From an uncultured Dialister sp. (GTDB lineage: Bacteria > Bacillota > Negativicutes > Veillonellales > Dialisteraceae): DNA of 64,000 bases. The translations under genes were made by a program, and so were the position numbers. Of the stretch, positions 34,392 through 48,600 are shown piece by piece. The stretch's first letter is position 1; each line of letters starts with the position of its first letter. Location of the stretch: NCBI GenBank assembly GCA_934216155.1, contig CAKQBK010000001.1, positions 1 through 64,000 of the forward strand, written 5' to 3'. The notes below the pieces were generated by a model. That model did no database searches and had not been told where the DNA came from. It saw only the letters and a program-made list of their open reading frames with translations.

Positions 34392-34491
34392 AGGTCATGT
34401 CCGCTCCTAGCGCAATCATCTCATTCGAAAAACCTGAGCTACCTGAGAAACTTGAGGTACCTGAGAAACCTTTAATAAGGGGGAATCATCT

Positions 34492-36183
34492 ATGATACAT
34501 TACAAGAAAATCAAATTATTTCTTAGTTTACTGCTCTTAAGTATCCTGACCGGCGGCATGGCCAGCGCCGATAGTCTTACCAATGGGAAAACCGACGTGC
34601 CACCGGAGATGAATAGAATTTCCAATCGGGCCCAGCGTTCCACTGACGATTACCAGAATGCGCTGTCTTACTACAAGTACAGCCGGTATAGAAATATTGC
34701 GCAACCCCAAAATGATATTTCCGTAGAAACAAAGAAAGAAGAAAGCGAAAAAGGAGAACTGCAATTTGAAGTGAAAGAAATTCGCGTCACCCCTTCGAAG
34801 CTGCTTTCCCAGGAAGATATTGTAAAAGCTATCCACTTCAAAGGCGCCGGTCCCATGACCGTCACCGAACTGAACGACATGGTGGATCGGCTGAACGCTC
34901 TTTATGCAGAAAAAGGCATCCTCACCGCCCAGGCGGTACTGCCACCACAGAAAGTGCAAGACGGCATCGTATACATTCGTCTCATCGAAGGCACCTATGG
35001 GAAAACCATTGCTACAGGCAACCAGCGAATTGCGGAAGACACCTTGCTCCATCGCATCCAAACCGTCCATGGGGAACTGGTCAATATCGATGAACTGCAA
35101 GACCAGCTTCGGACCTACAATTCCACCAATACCTACCAAGTGCAAGCCCAGCTGGTACCAGGTGACGAAGAAGGCACATCCAATGTACTTCTCACTTTGG
35201 AAGAACCGGAAAATCCAGTAACCAGCTTTATCTTTGCAGACAACGCAGGACAGAAAGAAAGCGGTCGCTACCGTATCGGTGCCTATAGCGAATACCGCGG
35301 CATCGGCGGACACGACGCCAGCCTGGCAGTGACTCCCGTGTGGACCGAAGGCACCTGGGGCGGTTCCATCATGTACGACACCCCCTGGGGCCATCACGGC
35401 ACCAGAGCTTCTATTTCCTATAGTAGAAACCTGGTAGATATCATCGACGGGGCCTTCAAAGACTTCGACATGAAAGCCAATTCCAACGACGTGGCCCTGT
35501 CCATCACCCACCCGCTTCACATCACGGAACTTTCCAAAGTGGATGCTTTCCTCGAAGGCCATAGGAAATGGTCAGATACCACCTACGCCGGCATGCCTTT
35601 GGCGGATAACGAAACCCGCACCATCAAAGCCGGTATCAGTGCTAGAAGCTTCGATGAAAACGGCCTCTGGTTCGCCATGGCTAGTGTCACCGGCTATCAG
35701 AATGACAACCGTATTCGAGAAGAAGACAACAACGGATCCTACTACAGCGGCTACCTTATGCGCAGACAGAATCTGCCCGGCGATCGGTACCTGATGTATC
35801 GCCTTTACGGCCAATACACCGCCTTCCAAGAACTGCCCTCGACGGAACAATTCTCCCTAGGCGGCATGTCCAGTATTCGCGGTTTCAAGGAAGGCCTTCT
35901 CTCCGGCGATAAAGGCTGGGTCCTGGGATGGGAATATGGATTCCCCCTAAGCTCGGACCACCAGACCTGGCGTAGCTTCCTCTTCCTGGACCACGGCGTC
36001 TCTTACAACAATTTCAGCACCGCCGGCACCCAGAAAGACTTTCTCACATCCACCGGCCTCGGCCTAGAATACAGCACAAACGGCTGGTACGGCAAAGTGG
36101 TCTACGGCATCCCCCTAAACCACTCGGAACAAATCGAAAGCCAGCATCCAAGAATACACTTCTATTTACAAAGAAACTTGTAA
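34492..36183 (+). CDS. TpsB outer-membrane transporter (ShlB/FhaC/HecB family)
   Basis: 563 residues. A signal peptide (IKLFLSLLLLSILTGGMASA) is followed by a linker, a POTRA region (about 75-240; FEVKEIRVTPSKLLSQEDIVKAIHF, then VYIRLIEGTYGK and VQAQLVPGDEEGTSNVLLTLEEP) and a 16-strand barrel. The FhaC loop-6 motif appears as SIRGFKEGLLSGDKGWVLGWEY. It recognises the TPS domain of its partner in the periplasm and moves it across the outer membrane. The partner gene starts 433 bp downstream on the same strand. The 9-nt repeats run to within 25 bp of the start. Confidence 0.93.
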   Translation: MIHYKKIKLFLSLLLLSILTGGMASADSLTNGKTDVPPEMNRISNRAQRSTDDYQNALSYYKYSRYRNIAQPQNDISVETKKEESEKGELQFEVKEIRVTPSKLLSQEDIVKAIHFKGAGPMTVTELNDMVDRLNALYAEKGILTAQAVLPPQKVQDGIVYIRLIEGTYGKTIATGNQRIAEDTLLHRIQTVHGELVNIDELQDQLRTYNSTNTYQVQAQLVPGDEEGTSNVLLTLEEPENPVTSFIFADNAGQKESGRYRIGAYSEYRGIGGHDASLAVTPVWTEGTWGGSIMYDTPWGHHGTRASISYSRNLVDIIDGAFKDFDMKANSNDVALSITHPLHITELSKVDAFLEGHRKWSDTTYAGMPLADNETRTIKAGISARSFDENGLWFAMASVTGYQNDNRIREEDNNGSYYSGYLMRRQNLPGDRYLMYRLYGQYTAFQELPSTEQFSLGGMSSIRGFKEGLLSGDKGWVLGWEYGFPLSSDHQTWRSFLFLDHGVSYNNFSTAGTQKDFLTSTGLGLEYSTNGWYGKVVYGIPLNHSEQIESQHPRIHFYLQRNL

Positions 36184-36616
36184 ATGCAGGGAGAAGTGAA
36201 TAGTGAAGATGGCGGTACATCAAAAATAAAAACGCCGCAAAATATAAGTGGAGAGTGCTTGATAATTCATAATACCTTTGCACTATGGGGTTAAGGTTTG
36301 CACTCCGAGTCCGTCATCCACAAATGATAGGTTAAAAGAACATCATTGGTTTAAGGTTTACATGCAGGATACCAACCCTAAACCTTAAACCCGAAACCAA
36401 TGGTGCTTGCGTTATCCATATGTTGAGGATAATGGACACGGAAAGTAAACCAACAACTAACAACTAACAACTAACAACAGTGAGCAAATAGGATTTGCAT
36501 GATTGTGTATATATGTAATACATTTTGCGGCGCTTCCCAATCATATGCGCCGCCACCACCACTCCTCACTATTTTCCCCAGTCACCATAATCCAAAATTC
36601 AAAAGGAGGAATCCCA
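36184..36616. repeat. Repeat-filled gap between tpsB and tpsA
   Basis: GCGCCGC-type stem halves at 36227 and 36528-36555 face each other around GGTTTAA units (36291, 36351), CTAAACC TTAAACC CGAAACC (36379-36398), and ACAACTA ACAACTA ACAACTA ACAACAG (36450-36478). The tpsA RBS AAAGGAGGA follows. No terminator with a clear U-tract is seen, so readthrough from tpsB is possible. Confidence 0.78.
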
Positions 36617-39600
36617 ATGAATAAAATATACAAAGTCGTATGGAACAAAGCGAGGAACTGCTATGTCGTCGGTTCTGAGCTGATGAAAACCCATCAGGGA
36701 AAGAAATCCATTTCAGGTAATTCCCATGCTTTATCAAGAGCCATCTGGGCATTCTTCTGGGGCATTGCCAGTTGGGGCGCGGCCTGCAATTTTATTTATG
36801 CGGATGTTACCGTAGCGGACCCTACGAAATATGGAAATACCATTGCCGTCAAAGATATTGCCAATAGTGGTAAGCAATTTGATATTACTAACCAGCAGGT
36901 GAATGGCAATAAAGCACTTAACAAATTCAACGATTTTGATATTGGTGCCAACGACGTAGCTAATATGCATTTGGGCAATGTAGATCACCAGATCAATTTG
37001 GTACAAAATAAAATGAATGTAGACGGCGTGGTCAATGCGATTAAAAACAACAAAATCGGTGGCGACGTTTATTTCTTTAGTGACAAAGGCATTGCCATTG
37101 GTGCCAATGGCGTATTCAATGTAGGCCGCATCACCTTAGGTACCAATGCGCATGCTGGGGAAGTATTGTATAGCGGAGAGTACAAGGTATCCAATGGCGG
37201 TAGTGGATACATAAAGGAAAATTTCAATGACTTTATTAAGAAAACGCCTGCAGAACGAGGCAAGCTATTAAATGATTTATCCGCTTGGGGAACCATTTCT
37301 ATCCCTACCGCTTCGATTGTTTCGGTGGAAGGGAAAATCAATGCCCAAGACAGTGTGGTGATTGCCAGCCCCGAAGGGGGAACCCAGAAAAATAACCATG
37401 GTACCGGCATTTCTATTGCTAGTGGTGCAACCATTCAAACTGGCGTAGCGTTTAATGATTTCACTGCAGGACAGTCGGCTGGACAATATAGAAATAGCCT
37501 AATCAATACCCAATCGGTGAAAAATGCCACGTCGGCGATTCAGACCACCGATGGCATTGCTTTAGTGGCGACTAACGATATTTCCATGGCGGGAGATTTA
37601 ATTTCCCACGGAAGAGGGATTGACATCGTCACTGAAGACAATCTGCATGTGAAAGGAGAAAGTGCGTCCAAACAGGTAAACATCAGATCTGATGGCGGCA
37701 AGATTAAGCTCACCGCTTCTTCTCATGATGCGAAGCTCCAGGCCAATCCGAAGGATCAGCCTCTTGATGGCATGATTTCTATCAAAGACGCCTATATTGA
37801 TTCTTCTTCTAACACCAAGGATAGTGGAAATATCGAAATCACCGCTGTCAGAGATGTGATGGGCACTTCTCGTATTGAAATCGATGATACCACCATCGAT
37901 GCCAGTGGGAAAAATGGTAAGAATGCCGGCGACGTAGCCATCCATGCCACAGCAAAAACACAGCTCTATGCTTGGGATATCGGTGATGGGGCCTATGCCC
38001 AGATTGCTATGGGCCAGAATGGCAGTGGTAGAAATACCATCATTGGCGACACGATTGATATATCCGCTCAAGCCACCACCACAGGACATTTAGAAGAAGG
38101 GGAAAATGCGTCTCTGACAGATGATGAAATCAAAGCAAAGATGGGAGAAAGCGACGGTATTTTAGGAACTGTAGGGACTTTTGTAAAAGATTATGGTGGA
38201 AATTTCCGTACCGTAGCTTCTGCCACAAAAGTAGCAGCTGGGGCAGACGTAGCTATCGAAAAGACCGATATGACGGCTGTGGGTAGCAACAATAAAAAAG
38301 TAGATGCAGAAGGAAATACATTAAATGGCAATGTCAATATTGCATCCCATGCCAATTCCTCTATCATTCCTTATAACCTGAACTTGATTGGGATTGGCGT
38401 CAATGTGGGCATTGGAAATGTAGATTCCCATGTGAATGTAGACGATAGCACCATCAAAGCGGCCAAAGATATTTCCATGGAAGCCACAGGCACCAATACG
38501 GTGAATCTGAAACTCAGTGATTTTAGCTTGCTCGATAGTAAGATGGCAGGTGTGTCTCTGGATATGTCCTGGGCTGAACTTCACAGCGATGTATCGGCCA
38601 AAGTGGGAAAAGATGCCACGTTGACGAGCCAAGGAAATACAGCAATAGAAGCGAAGTCTGTCCGTACCTTGGGCTCTAGTGCATCCAACTGTGGCAATAC
38701 CCTCTCTTTGGCAGCGGCAGTGGGCATTGCGGATACGAAAGCCACCGCTGATATGGCAGGTACTGTCTATGCAGGCGGCGATGTGTCTGTTAAAGCGGAA
38801 AATACCTTAGATAATGAAAAGGATGATGGAAGTGGTGTTTACACCGCCGATACCGTGACGGCTGCCAGCATTGGCGGGGATACTCCCATGAAACCAACCG
38901 CGGATCTGGTTATTGATGAAATTAAAAGAGAATTTGTGGATACCACCAAAGATGACAATGTGAAAAAAGATCTGGAAACAGAGAAAAAAGATACTCCGAA
39001 ATCCAATGCATGGAACCGGCTAGGCATGAATGCAGCGACGGCTCTTCTTTTCAGTGAAAACCAGGCCACCGCTTCTGTGACGGGAAAGGTGCGTGGTGTG
39101 GATGAAGCCGGGAAGGGGAGTGACGCTGTAGGAGCGAAGTCTCTTTCTGTTACAGCCAATACCTTATCTCGCAGCAAAGCCACTGTAGGGGCTTATCAGA
39201 ATGACACCACCAAATCGGATACGGAAACGACTAAAAAAGATATCACAGCCACTGCTTCTGTGGCCTATACCCAGCAAAAGAATCATTCTGAAGCGTTCAT
39301 TAGCGGAGATACCAAAACAAAAGAAGATACCCATGTCAAAGCGGAAACAAAAATCCCTTGGCAGACCAATTGGACCCAGAGTGGCATGAATGAATTTATG
39401 CAGGTGCTCTTTTCCTCTATGGATACCAATATAGGTGTGGGGGATTTGGTAGATAGCTGGAGCCAGGCGGCTGGTAATGGAGACAAGGCCAGCGGTGCCG
39501 CTTCTATTTCTGTGGTCAATTATGACAATAGTGCCAAAGCCTATATTGGTAAAAAAGATAAATCCCAGTCGGAAGCGCCCAAAGTGGAGACTGGCGGTAA

Positions 39601-42600
39601 CGTATCTGTGGATAGTAAAAACGATATCACCACAGTTAATTTTGCAGGAAGCATTCAGTCCCTGCTGAGTTCCGGCCCGATTAACTTCTTTGCCTATTTA
39701 GCAAAAGATAAAGGCACAGAAAACATGGACAAACTATTTAATAAAAATGGTTGGACCATGGAGGGTGCCTCTCAATCAGGCTTAGGTGGGGCAGCCTTGG
39801 CGGTGCATCAGAAAAACGCTGTGGAAGCCTATATTGACGATGGGGCCACTGTAATTGCTGGAAAGTCTGTCGATGTGAATGCCAAAGCCAATGCGTGGAA
39901 TCTAGCCATGACGGTGGCTGGCGGCATGGCGAAATCCGTGGCGATTGATGCCACCGTGGGAGTCAATATGTTTGACAATACCACCAAAGCCCATATCGGG
40001 GATGCCACCGTGACAGCCAAAAACGTCGATGTAAAAGCAAAAGATAAATCGGAAAGTATAACCACCGCAGGCGGAGTAGGTGTCAGTGGTGGGACTGGTA
40101 TTGGTGCGTCTATTGCCTATAACCATATCGTTCGTGATACCGAAGCGGCCATTCATGGCAATGTCACTGCCGATGGGATCGTAGGGGTTGATGCCCAAAA
40201 TACCGGTGAAATCATTGCTGCCTCTGTAGCAGGAGCCGTGACCTATGACAAGAAGGGAGATACTCCGAAAAAGGCTAGACGCATGGCGAGAGCTCCCGCA
40301 GCAGAAGAAACAGAAAGCGGGAATGGTGCTGGCAGTACGGGATTCCATGCCGTAGAAGAAGGGGATACCGATAGTGAAACCTTGACGGATTTCGTGGATT
40401 CCATGATTGGAGAAGGCCAGGAAGCCAAAGAAATCATGGAGGAGTCCGATGAGGTCATCAATAAAGTCACCGATAAAGATGAAACCATGCAGGCCACAGA
40501 TGAGACTACTGGCACAGATAAGAAGACGGGTAAGAAAACAGGCATGAGTAACGCCAAAGGTGGCATGGCTGCCGCTGCCAATGTATCTGTGAATCGGATC
40601 AAAGACAATGCCAAAGCCTATGTGGCGAAAAAAGAGGAACAGGTAAATGCACCATCTATCACGGCGAATGCACTTCGTGTATCCAGCGCCAATGATAGCC
40701 AAATCAATACCTCTTCTATGGCATTGGCGGTCAATGTACAGAACGAAGGAAAAGGATCTATTGCAGGCAGTTTCATGTACAATTCCATCGAAGGAAACAA
40801 TCAGGCCTATGTGGATGATGCAACTTTGACTCTTCGTGGAAATACAGAACAAGATGGGGCTGAATCACTCACTGTCAGTGCAGAAAACAAAGAAAACATT
40901 AAAAATACGGCCACTAGTGGGTCCATCGCATCAAAAGGTGTGGCAGCAGCTGGACAGATTAGCTTGAACTGGATAGATAACAAGACCGATGCTCATGTAA
41001 AAAACAGCACCATTCGTGCCAATGAAGCGATGTATGTCAAAGCCAATGACCAGGCCGTGCTCACCTCTGGTACCGGTGCGGTATCTATTGCGCCCAATTC
41101 GACCGCTGTGGGAGCTGCCATTGGGGTGAATCTAGTAGAAGGAGAAATCACTTCCTCGGTAGAAAATTCGGAAGTGAAAGGAATCGATGAAGGAAATCGG
41201 TCGGGAAGTTTGAACGTCACTGCCGAAGAAGCTAGCAAACTTGTTTCTATTGTAGCTTCTGGCGCGGCATCCGATAGTTTTGCCGGTGCTTTCTCTGGCA
41301 GTGGAAACTGGATTCATACCACCACAGATGCGCATATTTCAAATGACAAGGAAATGAAGACGGGAGCGCTTTCTGTCAAAGCAGGCAACCATAGCACCGC
41401 TACACTGGGCGTTGGTGGCGGCGCTTTCGGGAAAAATGCCGCTGGTGCAGCTGCTGCAGTCATGGTCAATGATTCCCATGTCAATGCTTCTCTGACCGGG
41501 GATGCAAAGAAACAGCACACCATTTCGGCCGATGGTATCACTGTAGAAGCAGACAATGCATATAATGGCAGTGCCTCTGATTCCGATAGTGATAGTTCTG
41601 CCAAAACCGTAGCCATTGGTGCCGCTGGTGGGACATCGCAGTTTGCTGGTTCCGGCTCCGTGACAGTGAATAAAATCAACCAGGCCACCAATGCCACCAT
41701 GGGAAAAGGTTCTTATGATACTAATGGCAAAGATGTCAAAGTGGAAGCCAAGAACAAAGCCAATCTGTTTGGCATGGCTGGTGGACTTTCTATTTCTGCT
41801 GGCAGTGGTGTCGGTGCCGCTGTGGATGTGCAAACCTATGACGGTCATACCTATGCAGGTATAGAGGATGGTGTGTCTTTGAAAAAGGCCAGACAGGTGG
41901 ACGTCAATTCCGAATCAGAAGAAAATCTGATGTCCATCGGGGCTACCGTAGCAGGCGGTTTCGGGTCCTTTGCTGGGGCTGGTGCCGCAGGAGCGCATTC
42001 CATTACTACCGACACGAAAGCCTATGTGGGAAATGAAACAAATACTCCAGTCAATGAAGCAGATAAAGCAGAATTGACAGAAGCGGGCAATGTATCTGTC
42101 ACATCGAAAGATACAACAAAACTTCACACTGCTGCTGGTTCTGGCGGTGTAGGAAGCAGTGCGGGCGCAGGCCTTTCTGCTGCTGTGGAAGTGGTGAACA
42201 AGAAAGTCAATGCTTATGTGGGAAACCAGGCCAGCGTGAGTGGGGATAGTCTCACTGTCAAAGCAGAAAATACCAGTGATTCCCTGACCGAAGCAGCCGG
42301 TCTTGGTGTGGGTGGCACTGCTGGCGTAGCAGGCGCTGCTTCAGAAACATTTGTCAATCATGTAACCAATGCCTATGTAGGAAAGAATGCTATCGTTACT
42401 GCTAAAGAAAAAGCGGAAATAAAAGCGATTTCTTCTTTCAAGCAAAGTGCAGGCGCTGGCGGTGTCGGTGGGGCAGGAAATGTAGGAATCGGTCTGGCTA
42501 ATTCGACCGTTTCTTTAGCGGCCACTACCAAAGCCTACGCTGATAACGGAGCTAAAATTTCCGGCGGAAAGAAAGTGAATATCCAAGCCAATCATACATC

Positions 42601-45600
42601 TGACTTGACCTATGCCACTGTAGCAGGCGGCGCAGGTGGAACACTTGGTGTGTCTGGCGCGGTGGGAGTCAATACGCTTCATACAGAAACCAAAGCCTAT
42701 GGCGGAGAAAATGCTGAACTGTCTGCAGAAAGTACAGAAAATAACGAAGGCATTTCTGTCTCTGCAACAGACACCACCAAACTTCATGGCGGTAATGGCG
42801 GAGCAGCCATCGGCATTTCTGCTGGTGGTGTTGGTGCGGCCGAAGCGGTGACGAATATCACAAAAGATACAGCAGCCTATGTGGATAAGGCTGCAAAACT
42901 GGACTCCAAAGGCCAGATCACTTTGGATGCCCAAAATACAGAAAATATGCTCAATGTTTCTGTTCAGGCCGCTGGCGGGGCCTATGCCGGATTGGCTGGC
43001 GCGGTCAATGTGGTGAATCTGGACGCCATAACCAAAGCCTATACCAATACGGGTGTTGCTATAAACCAGAAAGCAAAAGATGGAGGGAATATTTCCGTCA
43101 ATGCCACCCATGAAATCGAAAAAATGGAAAATGCTGTGGCAGGGGCTGCAGGTGGTGCGGGTGCTTCTATCGGGGCTGCGGTGGATGTGGTAAATATCAA
43201 GACCCAGACCAATGCGTACTTGGGTGATGGAAATATTGTCGATACAAAAGGCGATGTATCTATTTTAGCTGCAGATAATATGCATGACATCGCGTCTCGT
43301 GCCTATGCGGCCTCTATCGGTAGCTTCGGCCTTTCTGGCAGTATTTCTATCTACAACATAGGAAGTACCATGTCCGCGGAAGACCAGAAGAACTTGAATG
43401 GCAATGATGGAACTAAGGACACCGATTTCAATACGTGGCTCAACAGCCAGCTCAATCAATCGGGGACCCAAAAGGCCATGAGCGCCTATGACAGTGAAGC
43501 TCTAACTGCCGTACAAGATAAGCTAAAAACAACATTTGCAAGTGTTGCACCAGACACCACAGGGGATAAAGGCACATTGGCAAAGATTGGAAATAGTACC
43601 ACCATCAACGCTGGTGGCGATGTTTCTGTCAAAGCCGATGATGTACTGAAAGTAAAAAATACCATGGGCAATGTGTCTGGCAGCACATTGGCGAGTGTGG
43701 GCGCTTCTGTCAGTGTGGTAAATACCGATACGCAGACCAAAGCACTGATTGACAAAGCAGCCAAAGTGACAGCCGGGCAGAATCTTGCTGTGAATGCCAT
43801 AGCTGCACATAATATGCATAACGTTCTCACCGGTGCCTCTGTGGCTGTGACTGGTGTAGCCGGACAAGGAACGGAGCAAATCTGGAGAGATCACAGTGAC
43901 GTATTTGCCTTGATGGGAGATCCCCAAGGCATTAATGCAAAACAGATTTCTGTCACATCCAAAAATAATCGGACGTTAGATTCCACTGTAGTGGGTGCTT
44001 CCGTAGCTCTTTATGGAGCCATCAATGGGGCTGTCATTTCTGCCGACGTATCGGGCAAATCCGAAGCAGGCATCGGTGATGACAAGGGGGACTACGCAGG
44101 CGAAGTGAAAGCGGACGATATCACCGTCTCTAGCACCGCAGATACAGATTTGAAAGCCGAATCCGATGGAGCCGCAGCAGGCATGTTTGCGGGTACTGGA
44201 ACTGGCGTGGAATTGAAATCTGACGTATCGACCAACTCCTTTGTGGGCGTGGGAGAAACGCTTTCTGGAAAGAATATTTCTATCACTTCCAGAAATACAC
44301 CGAAGCTCAATGCCCTTGCGACATCGGCTGGTGTTGGTATCGCCAGCGTCGGTGCCACCGTGGTCAAAGTGACATCGAAGGATTCTTCACATGTTGCAAT
44401 TGCTGATAGAGCGAAACTGAAAACGGATAACGCTGCTGGAAGTGCTTTGACCATCAAAGCAGAAATGGCAAAACCTACCGATGGGGAGAACGCCAAAGCC
44501 TGGGCCATTGCTGGTGGCGGTGGCGTTGTGGCAGGCGCTGTGTCTGTGGTGGACGTAGATATGAATCACACGACCGATGTTATTATCGGAGAGAATGTAA
44601 CCATTGCAGCTAAGAAAGCAGATATTTCTGCTACCCATCAGACTAAGTCCTATATGGAAATGGAATCTATTGCAGCGGGTGAATACAGCGGTACTGGTGG
44701 AAATACCAATTTCAAAGAAGTTTCCGATGTGAATGTCACCATAGGCAATGGCAGTACCATCACCACCGATGACGAAACGACAATCAATGCCGACAACCAG
44801 ACCGAAAAGAGCCAGAAGGTTGTCTCCGGCGGTGCCGCCCTAGCCAGTGGCAACGGCATTGTGAGCGATACCTCCATCACGCACAAGACAAAAGCCGATA
44901 TTGGAAAAGTAACCATGAAAGCCAACGCAGCAGAACTCTCGGAAGAAGAAAAAGCAGCAGGCAAAACCATTCACGACAAAAATGCTATCACTATTGATGC
45001 CCATAGCAATGTCATTTCCAGTGATGATAACACATTGACTACCGGTTCTGTGGTCGGTGCGGCCCATGTGAAGAATACCCACACGGTCCATGCCATTACA
45101 GAAACCAACGTAGCTGATGGGGCAACACTCTTGGCAGGTGAAACGGAAAAGGCGAACCAGACTTGGAAAGGAGATAGCAAAGATACATTTGACGCTGGTG
45201 CGGCTGGTACCGGTGGCAGCTCTTACCGGGGCGGTTCTATTGGTATTGGAAGTCGTAATGAAGCTTCTATTTCTGGGACTACACTGGTAGATGTTTTTGG
45301 TGCCGCTGGTTATGCTGGATCTGAAAATGATGTGACATACAAGGGAAAAACGAATACCACCTTTAATGGCAAAGCGGAGACTGCCAAGGGGGATATCCGT
45401 ACCGCTGCAGGGCGTGATAGCACGGGAAATACAGGAAAGATAACCGTCTTAGCCCATAGCGATATGTTAAATGCTACGGCTATTCCGATTTCTATCAAAA
45501 AAGATCCGAAAGCAACCGTCAATAGTGATGCGAAATTGACCATTGGAAGCACCGCCTCTCTTCGGAGCGATCGAGATGTGTATCTCCAGTCACAAGCAGG

Positions 45601-48600
45601 AAATATCAGTGCGGTAGGTTCTGGAGAGGTAAAGGATTGGGTGAACGCCGTTGCGGAAGCGTTTGGCTCTGAAGGGGATAAGATGGGGAAATCCCAGAAA
45701 AATACCAGTGCCAATGCAGAAGTAAACGGTTTGGCTGAAACGGGAATTCATAGACATTTGTCTGTGAAATTCTGGGGCGTGCCAGAAAAAGATAAAGATA
45801 ATAATCTGACCGGAAGATGGTTACTTTATGTGGACCGCAATGGGGAAATTTCCTATACCGTTAGTGGAAGTGTGCCCGTAGGAGCAGACTTGTACAAACG
45901 ACTGGATGAACTGGATGGCCTCCAGGGGGATTCCGCTGCTATGGCGGCTTACGATGCAGAACGAAAGTTTATCGAAGCCAAATTAGTAGAGCAGGGTCTT
46001 GGTTATTATAATGGGGAACAGTTTATTCGTATGCCCATTAGTGAAGCCTCTGAATATGAGGAACAAAAAAAGAAATTAGCGGATCCAACATATGAAGCTG
46101 AGCAGAAGTCACAAAAAGGACTCTATCAAAAGGCCAAAGCAGAATCAGAAGCACAATCCACTGCTTTGCAACCCGTGACAAAGGCCTATAATGAGTGGAA
46201 AGATGCATCTGACGCGGAAAGCGCAGCAAAAACTGCTTATGCTGAGGCAAAATCAGCAACAACTGTAGCTGAAGGTGCTAAAGATGCGGCAAAAGAAAAA
46301 TTGTTGAAAAGCGTGGATGGACTTACGGAAGCTGGGTTTAGTAAGTATTTGCAAGATCATCCTAATGAGGCAGGCGTTGTAGACTATACGGAAAAAGAAA
46401 AAGCTTATTATAGTGCGGTACAAGCAGAATCGGCAGCGAAGAAGAGCTATGAAAACTGTCAGGCTGATACAAGCCAAAAAGCCAGTGCCTATGAAGGCGC
46501 AGCTGGTGCCTATGATGCAAAGTATGAAACTAGCTTTAAACAAACGCCTACGGAAGATTTGGGGAAACAACTTACTACAGAAGCCGCTGATTTGAAGACG
46601 GAACAGGATGTGTATCAGACATCCATCAATCAGGTGGACAATGAATTGTCGTATCAAAACAAGCAATTGGCCGCTACGGACTATTTCTTTGCCCATGGTG
46701 GTAGTGAAAGTGAGCAAGGCAAGTTCCTGCTGAATGGTGTGGAAATTAATGGGGATGCTTATGAGTATGAAGGGAAAAGTTACGTATTGCTTCATAAAAA
46801 TACCTATGCTCGCATGACCCATGAAATCACATTGAATGATATGATTGCTCAGTTGGGAGATATCCATCTGGAAGGGGACAATGTATATGGCAATGGAGAG
46901 CTTAAAGCAAGTGGCGATGCCAGTGTAACGGTAGAAAATCGGACGCCCTACAATCTGAATATCAAAGATATCAAGGTGGTTGGCAAAGGCGGAGAAACTA
47001 CCGTTGGTACCGGCGGTATGATTTTCTTCAATGAGAGTGCCATGAGCGGTACCTCTGCGGATGAAATCAAAGCATCCATTAAGGATCGGAATAAGGATAA
47101 AACCAAGGGCGTTTCTTTTGGCGAAATGGAAACTAGAAATAGTACCACCAAGCCAAAGGTGACGATTACCAATACGTTCAAACCGACCGACTCGGAATAT
47201 ACCATTAAAAACTCTGACAAATATGGGGACGAACCGCTCTTCTCTGCCCCATCGCTGCATTTGAAAGGACTGATTTACAATCCAAGAGGCAGTGTGGATG
47301 CATCCAGTGCTAGCGGGGATGTGTATAACGAAGGGTCTATCAATGGCGGAACCATTAGCGTGACAGCTACCAACGGGGACTATATCCAGTCCTATAACCC
47401 CAGTTATCGCATGTCCAATATCGGCGGCACCCCATTGGATGATTCCGGAAAGTTGCAGGATGCCAAAGGTGTAGGCATTTTAGCCAATGGTAATATTTTT
47501 ATCAGTGCGCGGTATGTGAATATCAATTCTACTATCCAGAGCGGCATTGCGGATTGGAATTTCACCATCCCAGAAGATTTCACTTTGTACTACAAAGCGG
47601 CAGATGGAACTATCCATGGAAACCTTTCTGTGGAAGAGGCAAAGAAGATAGAGGGAACACATACTTTCTATGTGGCTGGTAAAAATGGTTCAAAAATCAA
47701 CCAGAACGGAGATAAATCTGACAAGGATACCACTGGTGAACAATTGACCTATGATATTGTAAATGATCGTTTCGTGCTGGATAACGTAGAAGTCCATGGC
47801 GGTCATGTGTCTGTTGTAGGTACTATTATCAATACAGCCGAAGATGGCGCGACTACAGGAAAGATCAAAGCGTTGGATGGCTATGGCACCATTACGATAG
47901 ATAACAAGACTGATAAGACTTTGGAACTTCGCAATCTGAATACAGGTGAAGGCGTCGATGGAACGATTCAGATTACTGACTTGGATAAAGCAACCGGTGA
48001 GGTTCGACAGAAGGTAACCTATACCCGTGGTCCTAATGGTATTTCTATGTCCGTAGAAAAAGCAGATGGATCCAAAGAAGATAAGGTGCTGGGGGGAAAT
48101 CAGACCACCTATCAGACCGATAAGGATATGTACTATTCCTACCAGACAGGTCGTGATTCCAGCAAAACCAATCGGTATGAATACCATGGAACCCGTATGG
48201 ACTGGTTTGGTATTGAAGATAAGACACCCACTCTGCAGCAACTTCTTGATATTGGCGGGCAGTTGATTTCTTCTGACCCTGGTGTAGAAAAGGTGCTGAA
48301 TGGTGGCTACTACGTATCTTCTTGGGATAATGTAAAGGGCAATGCCAATAGCGGAAACTATTACACTACGTCTGATACGACTTATGCTAATGCAGATCCT
48401 GTAGAGAAATGGGATATCAAATCCAAGCGTCTCTGGTATACTGCTGGTCTTGCCAAGAAATGGGATGTGGTGTTGGAACGAACGGAAAGCAATACCACGG
48501 TGAAACAGTTTTCTGTTAAAGCAGACAATCCGGTGGGTATTGAATTCTTTGGCGAGCAAAATGGAGGCACCATGAATATTTCCAGCAAAGGAGATGTACT

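Larger units (their letters stand above)
33130..34491. repeat. 1.36-kb spacer, two full LP1 copies and 9-nt arrays
   Basis: 9-nt array GGTTGCGCA GGCTGCTAA ... GGGTTCTAA GGGTTCTAA GGGTTCTGA (33299-33368); LP2-related fragments (33392-33500, GGTCATATTTGTGCGAAATGG and GTGGAGAAATCTTAGCAATACC); LP1 copies e and f; a right half of LP1 (33920-34030); the TAGCGGTATACTTCGCTAACGG segment twice (33848-33895, 34114-34162); CCCTGTCACATATGACAGGG hairpin (34038-34057); 9-nt units up to 34470, ending just ahead of tpsB. No gene. Confidence 0.82.
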
